A DNA stretch of 64,000 nt, taken from the NCBI RefSeq assembly GCF_018760365.1, contig NZ_JAHIAB010000002.1, positions 372,001 to 436,000 of the forward strand, in the 5' to 3' direction. Position numbers and translations under genes: made by a program. Under the pieces are notes generated by a model. It was given only the letters and a program-made list of their open reading frames with translations, ran no database searches and was not told where the DNA came from. The DNA comes from Pseudooceanicola endophyticus (GTDB taxonomy: Bacteria > Pseudomonadota > Alphaproteobacteria > Rhodobacterales > Rhodobacteraceae). Each line of letters starts with the position of its first letter. Position 1 is the stretch's first letter. This document shows positions 19,373-28,001 of the stretch, piece after piece.

Positions 19373-19948
19373 TCAGGGCAGGATGCGGGAGTATTTCAGC
19401 CCCTCGACCGTGGCGCCGACCTTGAGGCCGGCCTGGCCGAAGATCACCGCGATCACCGGCGACAGCGAGGTCGTGGTGTCGGCGCGGATGGTCTGGCCCT
19501 GGTTCGAGAAGACCAGGGTGGCATCGGCGCTGGCGGCCCAGCCATCGGAGCGGCGGAACTCGGCCAGGGCGGCATCGGTCATGAAGAACAGCACATGGGC
19601 ATATTGCTGGGCGCCGATCTGCAGGCCGATATTGGCCCGGGTGGCGGCATAGTAATCCACCGTGGCGCCGCCGACGCGCAGGGCGCCGCGCCCGTAACCG
19701 CCGCCGATGCCCAGGCCTGCCTCGGTGATCAGCGGCATGACCAGCATGCCGGCGGCCTTCTGCGACAGTTCGCGGGTGGCGGGATATTCCGAATACATCT
19801 GCTGGAGCGTGGCATCGACGCGGGCGTCGATCTCGGCGCCGCCATTGCTGCCGACGCCACCGGCGCAGGCCGCCAGCGCGGGAAGGCTGGCCAGCGCGGC
19901 CAAGGTGAAACCTCGGCGCGAGAGCCGGTTGGGGGATTGATCGCTCAT
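19373..19948 (-). CDS. SYLF/YSC84-domain lipoprotein with Tat-like signal
   Basis: About 191 residues from the internal Met at 19948; the longer frame to 20041 adds a low-complexity leader. The N-terminus has a twin-arginine stretch (SRRGFTLAAL, residues 10-19) and a lipobox ending LAAC with Cys at 28, so it is probably exported folded and lipidated. Residues 60-191 match the SYLF lipid-binding domain: AAGMLVMPLITEAGLGIGGGYGRGALRV, YYAATRANIGLQIGAQQYAHVLFFMT and a GVTVEG-like end. Role in the envelope is unknown. It is convergent with usg. Confidence 0.85.
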   Translation of the reverse strand: MSDQSPNRLSRRGFTLAALASLPALAACAGGVGSNGGAEIDARVDATLQQMYSEYPATRELSQKAAGMLVMPLITEAGLGIGGGYGRGALRVGGATVDYYAATRANIGLQIGAQQYAHVLFFMTDAALAEFRRSDGWAASADATLVFSNQGQTIRADTTTSLSPVIAVIFGQAGLKVGATVEGLKYSRILP

Positions 19949-20065
19949 CTCACTGCCTCTCTTGGGGGTCCCCGCGGGGACCGGGCGGGCCGTTGACCGG
20001 CCCTTGGCCCGAGGGATACCCGGAACCGGGCGCCCTGTCACCCTTTGCGGCGACAGGGCCGGGGT

Positions 20066-21070
20066 TCAGGCGGATCCGAACTTGCGGGCGAATTCGGGTG
20101 CGTAATAGGTCAGCACGCCGTCGCAGCCGGCGCGCTTGAAGGCCATCAGGCTTTCCACCATCACCTTGTCGCCGTCCAGCCAGCCGTTCTGCGCGGCCGC
20201 CTGCAGCATCGCGTATTCGCCCGAGACCTGGTAGGCGAAGGTCGGCACGCCGAACTGGTCCTTCACCCGGCGACAGATGTCGAGATAGGGCATGCCGGGC
20301 TTGATCATCACCATGTCCGCGCCTTCCGAAAGGTCGCGGGCCACGAGCCGCAGCGCCTCGTCGGTATTGGCGGGGTTCATCTGGTAGGTCTTCTTGTCGC
20401 CGCCCTTGAGGGAGGCAGCCGCGCCAACCGCATCGCGGAAGGGCCCGTAGAAGGCCGAGGCGTATTTCGCGGCATAGGACAGGATCATGACGTTTTGGAA
20501 GCCGTTCTTTTCCAGCGCGGCCCGCATCGCGCCGATGCGGTTGTCCATCATGTCGGAGGGGCCGATGATGTCGGCGCCGGCCTCGGCCTGGGACAGGGTC
20601 TGCTTGACCAGGGCCTCGACGGTTTCGTCGTTCACCACGTAGCCGTCCTTCACGTAGCCGTCATGGCCGGTGTCGGAATAGGGATCGAGCGCCACGTCGG
20701 TCATCACCAGCATCTCGGGGCAGGCGGCCTTGATGGCGCGGGTCGCGCGGTTCGACAGGTTCTCGGGGTTCCAGGCCTCGGAGGCATCGGCGCTGCGCTT
20801 GTCGCTCGGCGTGTAGGGGAAGATGTCGACCGCCGGAATGCCCAGGTCATAGGCCTCCGAGACCGCCTCGGCCAGCTTGTCGACGCTGCGGCGCATGACG
20901 CCGGGCATCGAGGGCACGGGCTCTTCGTGGTTTTCGCCCTCGCAGACGAAGACCGGCCAGATCAGGTCCCGGGTGTCGAGCTTGTTTTCCTGAACCAGGT
21001 CGCGGATGCCCGAAGAAACTCGGGTGCGGCGCAGGCGGGTGGCGGGGAAGGGCGCGTGAACGGGCTGCAT
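20066..21070 (-). CDS. hemB: Delta-aminolevulinic acid dehydratase (porphobilinogen synthase)
   Basis: A 334-residue enzyme that joins two aminolevulinate molecules into porphobilinogen for heme, B12 and possibly bacteriochlorophyll. I chose Met 21070 (MQPVHAPFPATRLRRTR, with GAGAGG upstream) over the longer frame. The first Schiff-base Lys lies in DGYVKDGYVV and the second in MVMIKPGMPYLDI. The metal loop ALDPYSDTGHDG has Asp in place of the Cys cluster, so it is the zinc-independent type usual in alphaproteobacteria. Monocistronic by position. Confidence 0.97.
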   Translation of the reverse strand: MQPVHAPFPATRLRRTRVSSGIRDLVQENKLDTRDLIWPVFVCEGENHEEPVPSMPGVMRRSVDKLAEAVSEAYDLGIPAVDIFPYTPSDKRSADASEAWNPENLSNRATRAIKAACPEMLVMTDVALDPYSDTGHDGYVKDGYVVNDETVEALVKQTLSQAEAGADIIGPSDMMDNRIGAMRAALEKNGFQNVMILSYAAKYASAFYGPFRDAVGAAASLKGGDKKTYQMNPANTDEALRLVARDLSEGADMVMIKPGMPYLDICRRVKDQFGVPTFAYQVSGEYAMLQAAAQNGWLDGDKVMVESLMAFKRAGCDGVLTYYAPEFARKFGSA

Positions 21071-21228
21071 GGGGGACCTCTCACAATATGCGGGGCAAGG
21101 CTTGGCACGGGGCGGCGGCAAGCTCAAGGGTGACCTGAAGGGGGTGGCGGGCCTCGGGGCTGGGAAAACGGTGCGGTCCGGGCTATATGGCTGCGGCGCA
21201 GCGAAGCCAGAGAAAAGGAACCCGGCCG

Positions 21229-21756
21229 GTGGATGCCCTCACCCTGATCCTCGCCCTTCTGGACCTCAGGTCCTTTTCAAATCTCTGGTTCTGGATCGTC
21301 CTGGCGGGGATCTGGACCTTCGCCGGCAGCCTGCTGGTGGGCGTGCCCCATGCCCTGGCGGCCGAGGCGCAGGCCGAGGGCAGCGCGGCCGAGCGCGACC
21401 TTCACGATCTCGTGCGGATCCGGGCGATCCGGGCCGAGACGCTGGTCGAGCGTCAGGGCGTCTGGTTCGCGGGGCTGGGCACCTTTCTTCTGACCGTGCT
21501 GGCGCTGCTGGGATTCCTTTATGACGTGGAATTCGGTCAGGCCGCCTTCCTGATCCTGTTTCCGCTGAGCCTGTGCTGGCTGATGAGCCTGCAAAGCTTT
21601 CGCCGCATGGGCCGCGAGCGTCCCGATACCGCGGGCCTGCTGCTGCGGCTGCGCCGGTTGCGGGTGTCGATCCAGGCGGTCGGCCTGATCGCGGTTCTGG
21701 CCACATCGGCCTGGGGCATGTATGTCAACGCCCTGCACGGCATTCTGGGACGGTAA
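21229..21756 (+). CDS. Four-helix membrane protein of unknown function
   Basis: I chose GTG 21229 because AAAAGGAA lies 9-16 bases upstream; an ATG at 21187 would add 14 basic residues. The product is about 175 residues with four hydrophobic stretches (near 15-38, 75-95, 100-117 and 145-165), joined by a charged amphipathic segment (AEAQAEGSAAERDLHDLVRIRAIRAETLVERQG). Such proteins in Rhodobacteraceae are, as far as I recall, sometimes labelled 'component of SufBCD complex', a name I cannot support from sequence. It ends five bases before the mfd start, so the two are likely co-transcribed. Confidence 0.6.
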   Translation: MDALTLILALLDLRSFSNLWFWIVLAGIWTFAGSLLVGVPHALAAEAQAEGSAAERDLHDLVRIRAIRAETLVERQGVWFAGLGTFLLTVLALLGFLYDVEFGQAAFLILFPLSLCWLMSLQSFRRMGRERPDTAGLLLRLRRLRVSIQAVGLIAVLATSAWGMYVNALHGILGR

Positions 21757-21760
21757 TCGG

Positions 21761-24700
21761 ATGGCACAACCTGGACGGATCACGCTCGGCGGCGCGCCGG
21801 AGGGCTTTGACGCGGCATTGATCCTTGCCGAGGTCGAAAAGAGCGGCGGCCCGGTGCTGCATGTGGCGCGGGATGATCGCCGCCTGGCGGCTATGGCCGA
21901 CGCGCTGCATTTCTTCGCCCCCGACATGCCGGTGGTGACCTTCCCCAGCTGGGACTGCCTGCCCTATGACCGCGTGTCGCCGAACCCCGACATCGCGGCG
22001 GCGCGGATGGCGACGCTGGCGGGGCTGGTGCATGGCATGCCCGCGCGCTACGTTCTGCTGACCACGCTGAATGCCGCGACCCAGCGGCTGCCCGAGCGCG
22101 CGATCCTGCGCGAGGCCGCCTTCAGTGCTGCCGTCGGTGCCCGCATTGATGAAAAGGCGCTGCGCAACTTCCTGGTCCGTATGGGCTTTTCCCAGGCCAA
22201 CACGGTGACGGAGCCGGGTGATTACGCGATCCGCGGCGGTATAATCGACATCTTCCCGCCGGGCGAAAGCGGTCCGGTGCGCCTCGACATGTTCGGCGAC
22301 GTGCTGGACGGGGCGCGCCGTTTCGACGTGGTGACGCAGCGCACCACGGAAACGCTGGACGTGGTGGAGCTGGCGCCGGTCTCGGAGGTGATCCTGGACG
22401 AGGCGGCGATCACCCGGTTCCGGCAGAACTACCGGATCGAGTTCGGCGCCGCCGGCACTGATGATCCGCTTTACGAAGCGGTCAGCGCCGGGCGCAAGCA
22501 GCAGGGGATGGAGCACTGGCTGCCGTTCTTCCACGACCGGCTGGAGACGCTGTTCGATTACCTGCCCGAAGCCTCGATCACGCTGGACGATCAGGTGACC
22601 CCGGCGCGGCTGTCGCGGTGGGAGACGATCGCCGACCAGTACGAGACCCGCCGCATCGCCATGGCCGACCGCAAGCGGATGGACAGCATCTACAAGCCGG
22701 TGCCGCCGAAGCTTCTTTATCTTGATGACACCGCCTGGGAGGCCGCGATTGCCGGCCGCCGGGTGATCGCGCTGTCGCCTCTGGCGCAGTCTCCGGGGCC
22801 GGGCGTACTGGATGCCGGGGGACGGATCGGGCGCAATTTCTCGCCAGAGCGGCAGTTGGAGAATGTAAGCCTTTTCAAATCTCTCGCAGACCATGTTAAA
22901 GTTAAACTTCAAGATGGTCCGGTGATTGTCGCCTCCTATTCGGAGGGCGCGCGGGAACGTCTGGAAGGGCTGATCGCCGATGAGGGCCTGAAGGAGGCCA
23001 TCCCTGTCACCGATGCCCGGCGCATCGGCAAGACGGGTCTGCATCTGGCGGTCTGGCCGCTGGAGCACGGCTTCGAGGGCAAGTGGAACGGCCGTCCGCT
23101 GACGGTGATTTCGGAACAGGACGTGCTGGGCGACCGGCTGATCCGGGGCGCGCGCAAGAAGCGGCGGGCCGACAATTTCCTGACCGAGGCGCAAAGCCTC
23201 AGCGCCGGCGATCTGGTGGTCCATGTCGATCACGGCATCGGGCGCTATCACGGCATGGAGGTGATTACGGCGGCGGGGGCGGCGCATGAATGCCTGCTGC
23301 TGGAATATGCCGAGAACGGGCGCCTCTACCTGCCGGTCGAGAATATCGAGCTGCTGACCAAATATGGTCACGACGAGGGTCTGCTGGACAAGCTTGGCGG
23401 GGGCGCCTGGCAGGCCAAGAAGGCCCGCATGAAGGAGCGCATCCGCGAGATGGCGGACCGGCTGATCCGGGTCGCCGCCGAACGCGCCCTGCGCCGCGCG
23501 CCGCTGCTGGAGGTGCAGGGCCACGAATGGGACAGCTTCCTGTCGCGCTTCCCCTACATGGAGACCGACGACCAGCTCTCTGCGATCCAGGATGTGCTGA
23601 CGGATATGGACTCGGGCCATCCGATGGACCGGCTGGTCTGCGGCGACGTGGGCTTTGGCAAGACCGAGGTGGCGCTGCGCGCGGCCTTCGTGGCGGCCAT
23701 GTCGGGCGTACAGGTCGCCGTCATCGCACCCACGACGCTGCTGGCCCGCCAGCACTACCAGAACTTTGCCGAGCGCTTCCGGGGCTTCCCGCTTCAGGTC
23801 AGCCCGCTGTCGCGTTTCGTCAGCGCCAATGATGCCGCGCGCACCCGTTCGGGGATCGGCGACGGCACGGTCGATATCGCGGTCGGCACCCATGCGCTGC
23901 TGGCCAAGAACATCCGCTTCAAGAACCTCGGTCTGCTGATCATCGACGAGGAGCAGCGCTTTGGCGTCGGCCACAAGGAGCGGCTGAAGGAGATGCGCAG
24001 CGACATCCACGTGCTGACGCTGACCGCGACGCCGATCCCGCGTACCCTGCAACTGAGCCTTTCGGGGGTGCGGGACCTTTCGATCATCGGTACGCCGCCC
24101 GTCGACCGGCTTTCGATCCGGACCTATGTGAGCGAGTTCGACGGCGTCACCATCCGCGAGGCGCTGCTGCGCGAACATTACCGCGGCGGCCAGAGCTTCT
24201 TCGTGGTGCCCCGCGTCAGCGATCTGGACGAGATCGAGGCCTTCCTGAAGGAACAGGTGCCGGAGGTGAGCTTTGTCGTCGCCCATGGGCAGATGGCCGC
24301 CGGAGAGCTGGATCGCCGGATGAACGCCTTCTACGACGGCAAGTACGATGTGCTGGTGGCGACGACCATCGTGGAATCGGGTCTGGATATTCCGCGCGCC
24401 AACACGATGGTGGTGCACCGGGCCGACATGTTCGGCCTCTCGCAGCTGTACCAGATCCGGGGGCGCGTGGGCCGGTCCAAGACCCGTGCCTATGCCTATC
24501 TGACGACGAAGCCCCGCGCGCCGCTGACCGATGCCGCGCAGAAGCGCCTGAGGGTGCTGGGCAGCCTGGACACGCTGGGGGCCGGGTTCACGCTGGCGTC
24601 GCAGGATCTGGACATCCGCGGCGCCGGCAACCTGCTGGGAGAGGAGCAGTCGGGCAACATGCGCGATGTCGGCTACGAGCTGTACCAGTCGATGCTGGAG

Positions 24701-25234
24701 GAGGCGATCGCCAAGATCCGCTCGGGCCAGCTGGAGGGGCTGACCGAGGCCGACGAACACTGGGCGCCGCAGATCAGCCTGGGCGTGCCGGTGCTGATCC
24801 CGGAAGATTACGTGCCGGATCTGGACCTGCGGCTGGGGCTGTACCGGCGCCTGTCGGGCCTGTCGAAGAAGGTCGAGCTGGAGGGCTTTGCCGCCGAGCT
24901 GATCGACCGCTTCGGGAAGCTGCCCAAGGAGGTCAACACGCTGCTGCTGTTCGTGCGCATCAAGGCGATGTGCAAGCGGGCGGGGATTGCCAAGCTGGAC
25001 GGGGGCCCAAAGGGTGCGACGATCCAGTTCCACAACGACCGCTTCGCCTCTCCGGAAGGGTTGGTGGCCTTCCTGAAGGACCAGAACGGGCTCGCGAAGG
25101 TCAAGGACAACAAGATCGTCGTGCGGCGGGACTGGGCGACGGAGGCGGATCGGATCAAGGGGGCCTTCGCCATCGCGCGGGACCTGGCCGAGAAGGTCGT
25201 TGCCAAGGAAAAGGCCGCGAAGGCGAAGGGCTGA
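21761..25234 (+). CDS. mfd: Transcription-repair coupling factor
   Basis: A 1157-residue DNA translocase that removes RNA polymerase stalled at lesions and recruits UvrA. I chose ATG 21761, since the frame to 21722 overlaps the previous gene. Domains in order: UvrB-like N-terminal modules (PSWDCLPYDRVSPNPDI near 68); the RNAP-interaction domain around 480-560 (LSAGDLVVHVDHGIGRYHG); the RecG-like helicase with Walker A GDVGFGKTE near 628, DEEQRFG and TATPIPRTL; and the TRG motif region with QLYQIRGRVGRS. The C-terminal UvrA-inhibiting domain follows. Length is normal. Confidence 0.97.
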   Translation: MAQPGRITLGGAPEGFDAALILAEVEKSGGPVLHVARDDRRLAAMADALHFFAPDMPVVTFPSWDCLPYDRVSPNPDIAAARMATLAGLVHGMPARYVLLTTLNAATQRLPERAILREAAFSAAVGARIDEKALRNFLVRMGFSQANTVTEPGDYAIRGGIIDIFPPGESGPVRLDMFGDVLDGARRFDVVTQRTTETLDVVELAPVSEVILDEAAITRFRQNYRIEFGAAGTDDPLYEAVSAGRKQQGMEHWLPFFHDRLETLFDYLPEASITLDDQVTPARLSRWETIADQYETRRIAMADRKRMDSIYKPVPPKLLYLDDTAWEAAIAGRRVIALSPLAQSPGPGVLDAGGRIGRNFSPERQLENVSLFKSLADHVKVKLQDGPVIVASYSEGARERLEGLIADEGLKEAIPVTDARRIGKTGLHLAVWPLEHGFEGKWNGRPLTVISEQDVLGDRLIRGARKKRRADNFLTEAQSLSAGDLVVHVDHGIGRYHGMEVITAAGAAHECLLLEYAENGRLYLPVENIELLTKYGHDEGLLDKLGGGAWQAKKARMKERIREMADRLIRVAAERALRRAPLLEVQGHEWDSFLSRFPYMETDDQLSAIQDVLTDMDSGHPMDRLVCGDVGFGKTEVALRAAFVAAMSGVQVAVIAPTTLLARQHYQNFAERFRGFPLQVSPLSRFVSANDAARTRSGIGDGTVDIAVGTHALLAKNIRFKNLGLLIIDEEQRFGVGHKERLKEMRSDIHVLTLTATPIPRTLQLSLSGVRDLSIIGTPPVDRLSIRTYVSEFDGVTIREALLREHYRGGQSFFVVPRVSDLDEIEAFLKEQVPEVSFVVAHGQMAAGELDRRMNAFYDGKYDVLVATTIVESGLDIPRANTMVVHRADMFGLSQLYQIRGRVGRSKTRAYAYLTTKPRAPLTDAAQKRLRVLGSLDTLGAGFTLASQDLDIRGAGNLLGEEQSGNMRDVGYELYQSMLEEAIAKIRSGQLEGLTEADEHWAPQISLGVPVLIPEDYVPDLDLRLGLYRRLSGLSKKVELEGFAAELIDRFGKLPKEVNTLLLFVRIKAMCKRAGIAKLDGGPKGATIQFHNDRFASPEGLVAFLKDQNGLAKVKDNKIVVRRDWATEADRIKGAFAIARDLAEKVVAKEKAAKAKG

Positions 25235-25241
25235 GGGCGGC

Positions 25242-25298
25242 AGGGGGCGCTGCCCCCGCGCCTTTCGGCGCTCCCCCGGGATATTTCGGGCCAGATGA
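25242..25298 (+). repeat. Rhodobacterales-type intergenic repeat, copy A
   Basis: A GGGGGCG/CGCTGCCCCC hairpin, then CGCC-TTTC-GGCG, then CTCCCCCGGGATATTTCGGG and CCAGATGA. It is located between the convergent mfd and HD genes. Confidence 0.6.
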
Positions 25299-25315
25299 CT
25301 GGGAGCGCGGCGGGT

Positions 25316-26455
25316 TCAGGCCAGCAGCGTGGTGATCTTCGGGGCGATGTGATCCCAGAGCGCAGGGGTGGCGCGGCGGATGACGCGACCGACGCGGGTG
25401 TCTATCATCTCGTAGGTGACGTTGTTGGCGCGCCAGGAGACGCCGTTGGAGGCGATGTTCTGCATCGGCGGCTGGAAGCGGTCGAGGGCCTTGGCGAAGC
25501 GGGCATCCGGGGTCTCGGCGGCTTCGAACTCCTGCCAGAGGGCATGGTGGGGGGCGCCTTCGGTGTCGGGCAGCAGGCCGAAGAGGCGGGCGGCGGCGGC
25601 CTCTTCCTTCTCGGCCATCAGGGCCTGGGTTTCGGGGGTCTGCAGGTAGAGGGGGGCATCGCCGGCGTCGATCTCGACCAGGTCATGCAGCAGCAGCATG
25701 CGGATCACCCGGGAAGGCCGGGTGCCCTCGGGGGCATGTTCGCCAAGGGTCAGCGCGTAGAGGGCGAGGTGCCAGGAATGTTCGGCGGAGTTCTCGAACC
25801 GGGAACCGTCGGTGAGGGTGGTGGCGCGGGTCACGGTTTTCAGCCGGTCGGCCTCGGCCACGAAGCGGGCGCGGGCGGCGACGGGCTGATCGGTGTCGGC
25901 GCAGGCGGCGGAGAGATGGGCGTGCAGATCGGGCAGGGTCTCGGCCAGCAGGCGGGCGCGACCGGTGGCGAGATTGCTCAGCGTGCCCTCCACGTGGTCG
26001 GCGCGGCGGGGCGAGGCGGCGAAGGTCTGCAGCACCGGCACGCCGAAATCGACGGATTTGGCGAGGCGGGCGTCGGGGGTTTCCTTTGCCTCGAATTCGG
26101 ACCAGAGGGCGTGGAAGGCGGCGCCCTGGTCGGCGGGCAGCAGCCCGAAGAGGCGTTCGGCGGCGGCGCGTTCGGCCCGTTCCAGGGCCGCGGCATCGTG
26201 GGGTTCGTCGAAGGGCTGATCGCCGGCGTCGATTTCCACCAGATCGTGCAGCAGCAGCATCGACAGGATGCGGTCGAGGCGATGATCGGGGAGGTCCGGC
26301 AGCCAGGCCATGGCCGCGAGCGCCGCCTGCCAGGAATGTTCGGCCGCGTTTTCCTGCCGGGACTGGTCGGTGAGGGTCGAGGCACGGATGACGCGCTTGA
26401 GCTTGTCGGCCTCGGTGAGGAAGGCAAGCTGGGCGTCGAGGCGGGTGCTGTCCAT
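25316..26455 (-). CDS. Tandem HD-domain phosphohydrolase (two YfbR/HDDC2-like copies)
   Basis: About 379 residues from Met 26455; the longer frame to 26539 runs into a non-coding leader. The protein is an internal duplication. Copy 1 has EHSW (His40), LLLHDLVEIDAGD (His70-Asp71) and Asp136; copy 2 has EHSW (His226), LLLHDLVEIDAGD (His257-Asp258) and Asp325. Each copy is about 187 residues and ends with an FGLLP...ALWxEFEAxETPDAR block. The HD family members of this type are metal-dependent 5'-nucleotidases; single-copy relatives are normal, so a fused pseudo-dimer with both sites intact is unusual. Substrate not determined. Confidence 0.85.
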   Translation of the reverse strand: MDSTRLDAQLAFLTEADKLKRVIRASTLTDQSRQENAAEHSWQAALAAMAWLPDLPDHRLDRILSMLLLHDLVEIDAGDQPFDEPHDAAALERAERAAAERLFGLLPADQGAAFHALWSEFEAKETPDARLAKSVDFGVPVLQTFAASPRRADHVEGTLSNLATGRARLLAETLPDLHAHLSAACADTDQPVAARARFVAEADRLKTVTRATTLTDGSRFENSAEHSWHLALYALTLGEHAPEGTRPSRVIRMLLLHDLVEIDAGDAPLYLQTPETQALMAEKEEAAAARLFGLLPDTEGAPHHALWQEFEAAETPDARFAKALDRFQPPMQNIASNGVSWRANNVTYEMIDTRVGRVIRRATPALWDHIAPKITTLLA

Positions 26456-26542
26456 GGGGGCTCCTGTCGCTATGCGCGTGGGGTAGGCCCATGGGCGGAA
26501 AGGTGCAAGGCCTGCCCCGGTCGAGGCAGGCCCTGTCATGGT

Positions 26543-27199
26543 TCAGCGCGTGGTCTCGGTGAGGCGGCGCTTCACGTAGTCGGAGACCGAACCGATCATC
26601 TGGTTCATCTGCTCTTCCTCGGAGAAGAAGTGGCCTGCGCCCTCGACTTCCTCGTGGGTGATGGTGATTCCCTTCTGCTCCTGAAGTTTCGAGACCAGGG
26701 AGCGGGTATCGGCGGGGGGCGCCACGCGGTCGGCGGCGCCGTTGATGATCAGGCCCGAGGAGGGGCAGGGCGCCAGGAACGAGAAATCGTACATGTTGGC
26801 GGGCGGCGCGACCGAGATGAAGCCGGTGATCTCGGGGCGGCGCATCAGCAGTTGCATGCCGATCCAGGCGCCGAAGGAGAAGCCCGCGACCCAGCAGTGC
26901 TTGGAGTTCGAGTTCATCGACTGGAGGTAGTCGAGCGCCGAGGCGGCATCGGAAAGCTCGCCCACGCCCTGGTCGTATTCGCCCTGGGAGCGGCCGACGC
27001 CGCGGAAATTGAAACGCAGGACCGTGAAGCCCATGTTATAGAAGGCGTAGTGAAGGTTGTAGACAACCTTGTTGTTCATCGTACCGCCGAACTGGGGGTG
27101 CGGATGAAGGACGATGGCGATCGGGGCGTCCCGGTCCCGCTGGGGGTGGTAACGGCCTTCAAGACGGCCTTCGGGTCCGGGAAAGATGACCTCGGGCAT
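26543..27199 (-). CDS. Alpha/beta hydrolase
   Basis: About 218 residues from Met 27199 (MPEVIFPGPEGRLEGRY, with GGAACC upstream). The fold markers are LHPHPQFGGTMNNKVV with an oxyanion-like HPHP, FNFRGVGRSQGEYDQG, and the nucleophile elbow AGFSFGAWIG (Ser near residue 107). The acid is in NGAADRVAPP and the catalytic His in VEGAGHFFSEEE. It matches the small serine hydrolases found across proteobacteria, with unknown physiological substrate. It is divergent from iscR and shares the intergenic region that holds the TTAGAA-N3-TTCTAA palindrome, so it might also respond to iron (inference). Confidence 0.85.
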   Translation of the reverse strand: MPEVIFPGPEGRLEGRYHPQRDRDAPIAIVLHPHPQFGGTMNNKVVYNLHYAFYNMGFTVLRFNFRGVGRSQGEYDQGVGELSDAASALDYLQSMNSNSKHCWVAGFSFGAWIGMQLLMRRPEITGFISVAPPANMYDFSFLAPCPSSGLIINGAADRVAPPADTRSLVSKLQEQKGITITHEEVEGAGHFFSEEEQMNQMIGSVSDYVKRRLTETTR

Positions 27200-27231
27200 G
27201 GAAAGGTTCCTCACAGGTGGCGCCTTCATTC

Positions 27232-27260
27232 TTGACGAATTTGGTCAGGCACCTTAGAAA
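27232..27260 (+). promoter_or_regulatory. Promoter of the iscR-suf operon
   Basis: TTGACG (27232-27237) and TAGAAA (27255-27260) are separated by 17 bases. The predicted start is near 27,267, giving a leader of about 125 nt before iscR. Its -10 is covered by the palindrome at 27254. Confidence 0.6.
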
Positions 27261-27268
27261 TGTTCTAA
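27254..27268. promoter_or_regulatory. TTAGAA-N3-TTCTAA palindrome, candidate iron-responsive operator (ICE/Irr-type)
   Basis: The 15-bp sequence TTAGAA-ATG-TTCTAA is a perfect inverted repeat overlapping the -10 and start region of the iscR promoter. As I recall the literature, the Irr-bound iron control element of alphaproteobacteria has a TTAGAA-N3-TTCTAA core; the IscR-bound Iron-Rhodo-box is the other candidate. Position over the -10 implies repression. Assignment of the binding protein is inference. Confidence 0.6.
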
Positions 27269-27391
27269 ACGGCTCATCCGGGCCGTTTGCCGGTTTCCAG
27301 CCGAGATAGTCTGGACGCGGGCGAAGGTCAATGAAATCAGCCAGTCCCAGCGGAGGGCCAGGCGAGGCGCAGGATCGGGAGAGAACCCCTC

Positions 27392-27892
27392 GTGAAACTG
27401 AGTACCAAGGGACGTTACGCCATGGTGGCGCTGTCGGACATCGCCCTGCAACCGGCGGAAAGCCTGGTGGCCCTGGGCGATATTTCCCGGCGTCAGTCGA
27501 TTTCGCTGCCCTATCTGGAGCAGCTTTTCGTGAAGCTGCGCCGGGCCGGGCTGGTGGTGAGCGTGCGCGGGCCGGGCGGCGGCTACCGCCTGTCGCGGGA
27601 GGCGGGAGAGATTCGCGTCCTGGATGTGCTTTCTGCGGTGGACGAGACGGTCAGCGCGATGCACAAGGGCGCGGGCGTATCGGGCGGGCTTTCGGGCAGC
27701 CGGGCGCAGTCGATGACCAACCGGCTCTGGGAGGGGCTTTCGGCCCATGTCTACGTGTTCCTGCACCAGACCACCCTGGCCGATGTCGTGCGCAACGGCC
27801 TGGCCCCGTGCCCGGCGGTGCCGAGCCTGCTGGTGCTGGTCGACGAGGATGATGCCGATGCGGCGGCCGAGCCGGTGAGTGCCGCGTCGTGA
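27392..27892 (+). CDS. iscR: Rrf2-family iron-sulfur regulator IscR (single-cysteine type)
   Basis: A 166-residue Rrf2 protein starting at GTG 27392 (GGGAGAG upstream). The winged helix is textbook: MKLSTKGRYAMVALSDIALQ, SLPYLEQLFVKLRRAGLV, SVRGPGGGYRLSR. The three Cys that hold the cluster in E. coli IscR (92, 98, 104) are absent; the region reads EDTVSAMHKGAG-like without any Cys, and the only Cys is at residue 140 (GLAPCPAVP). A single-Cys IscR with unusual cluster ligation has been described in Rhodobacter sphaeroides. It heads the suf operon and probably represses it. Confidence 0.92.
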   Translation: MKLSTKGRYAMVALSDIALQPAESLVALGDISRRQSISLPYLEQLFVKLRRAGLVVSVRGPGGGYRLSREAGEIRVLDVLSAVDETVSAMHKGAGVSGGLSGSRAQSMTNRLWEGLSAHVYVFLHQTTLADVVRNGLAPCPAVPSLLVLVDEDDADAAAEPVSAAS

Positions 27893-27908
27893 GAACCCGG
27901 CGGGAGAA

Positions 27909-27966
27909 AGGGGGCTCTGCCCCCGTCGCTGCGCGACTCCCCCGCCATATTTTTGGAAAGATGAAG
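27909..27966 (+). repeat. Rhodobacterales-type intergenic repeat, copy B
   Basis: GGGGGCTCTGCCCCC hairpin, GTCGC/GCGAC, then TCCCCCGCCATATTTTTGG and AAAGATGAA. It is located inside the suf operon between iscR and the cysteine desulfurase. Confidence 0.6.
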
Positions 27967-28001
27967 ATGTTGCGGATCGCGCGACATCGGGTGTGCCGAT
28001 C

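Noticed and set aside
21725-25033. 1102-residue minus-strand ORF opposite mfd
   Set aside because: Antisense shadow of mfd; long only because stop codons are rare in the reverse frame of GC-rich genes.
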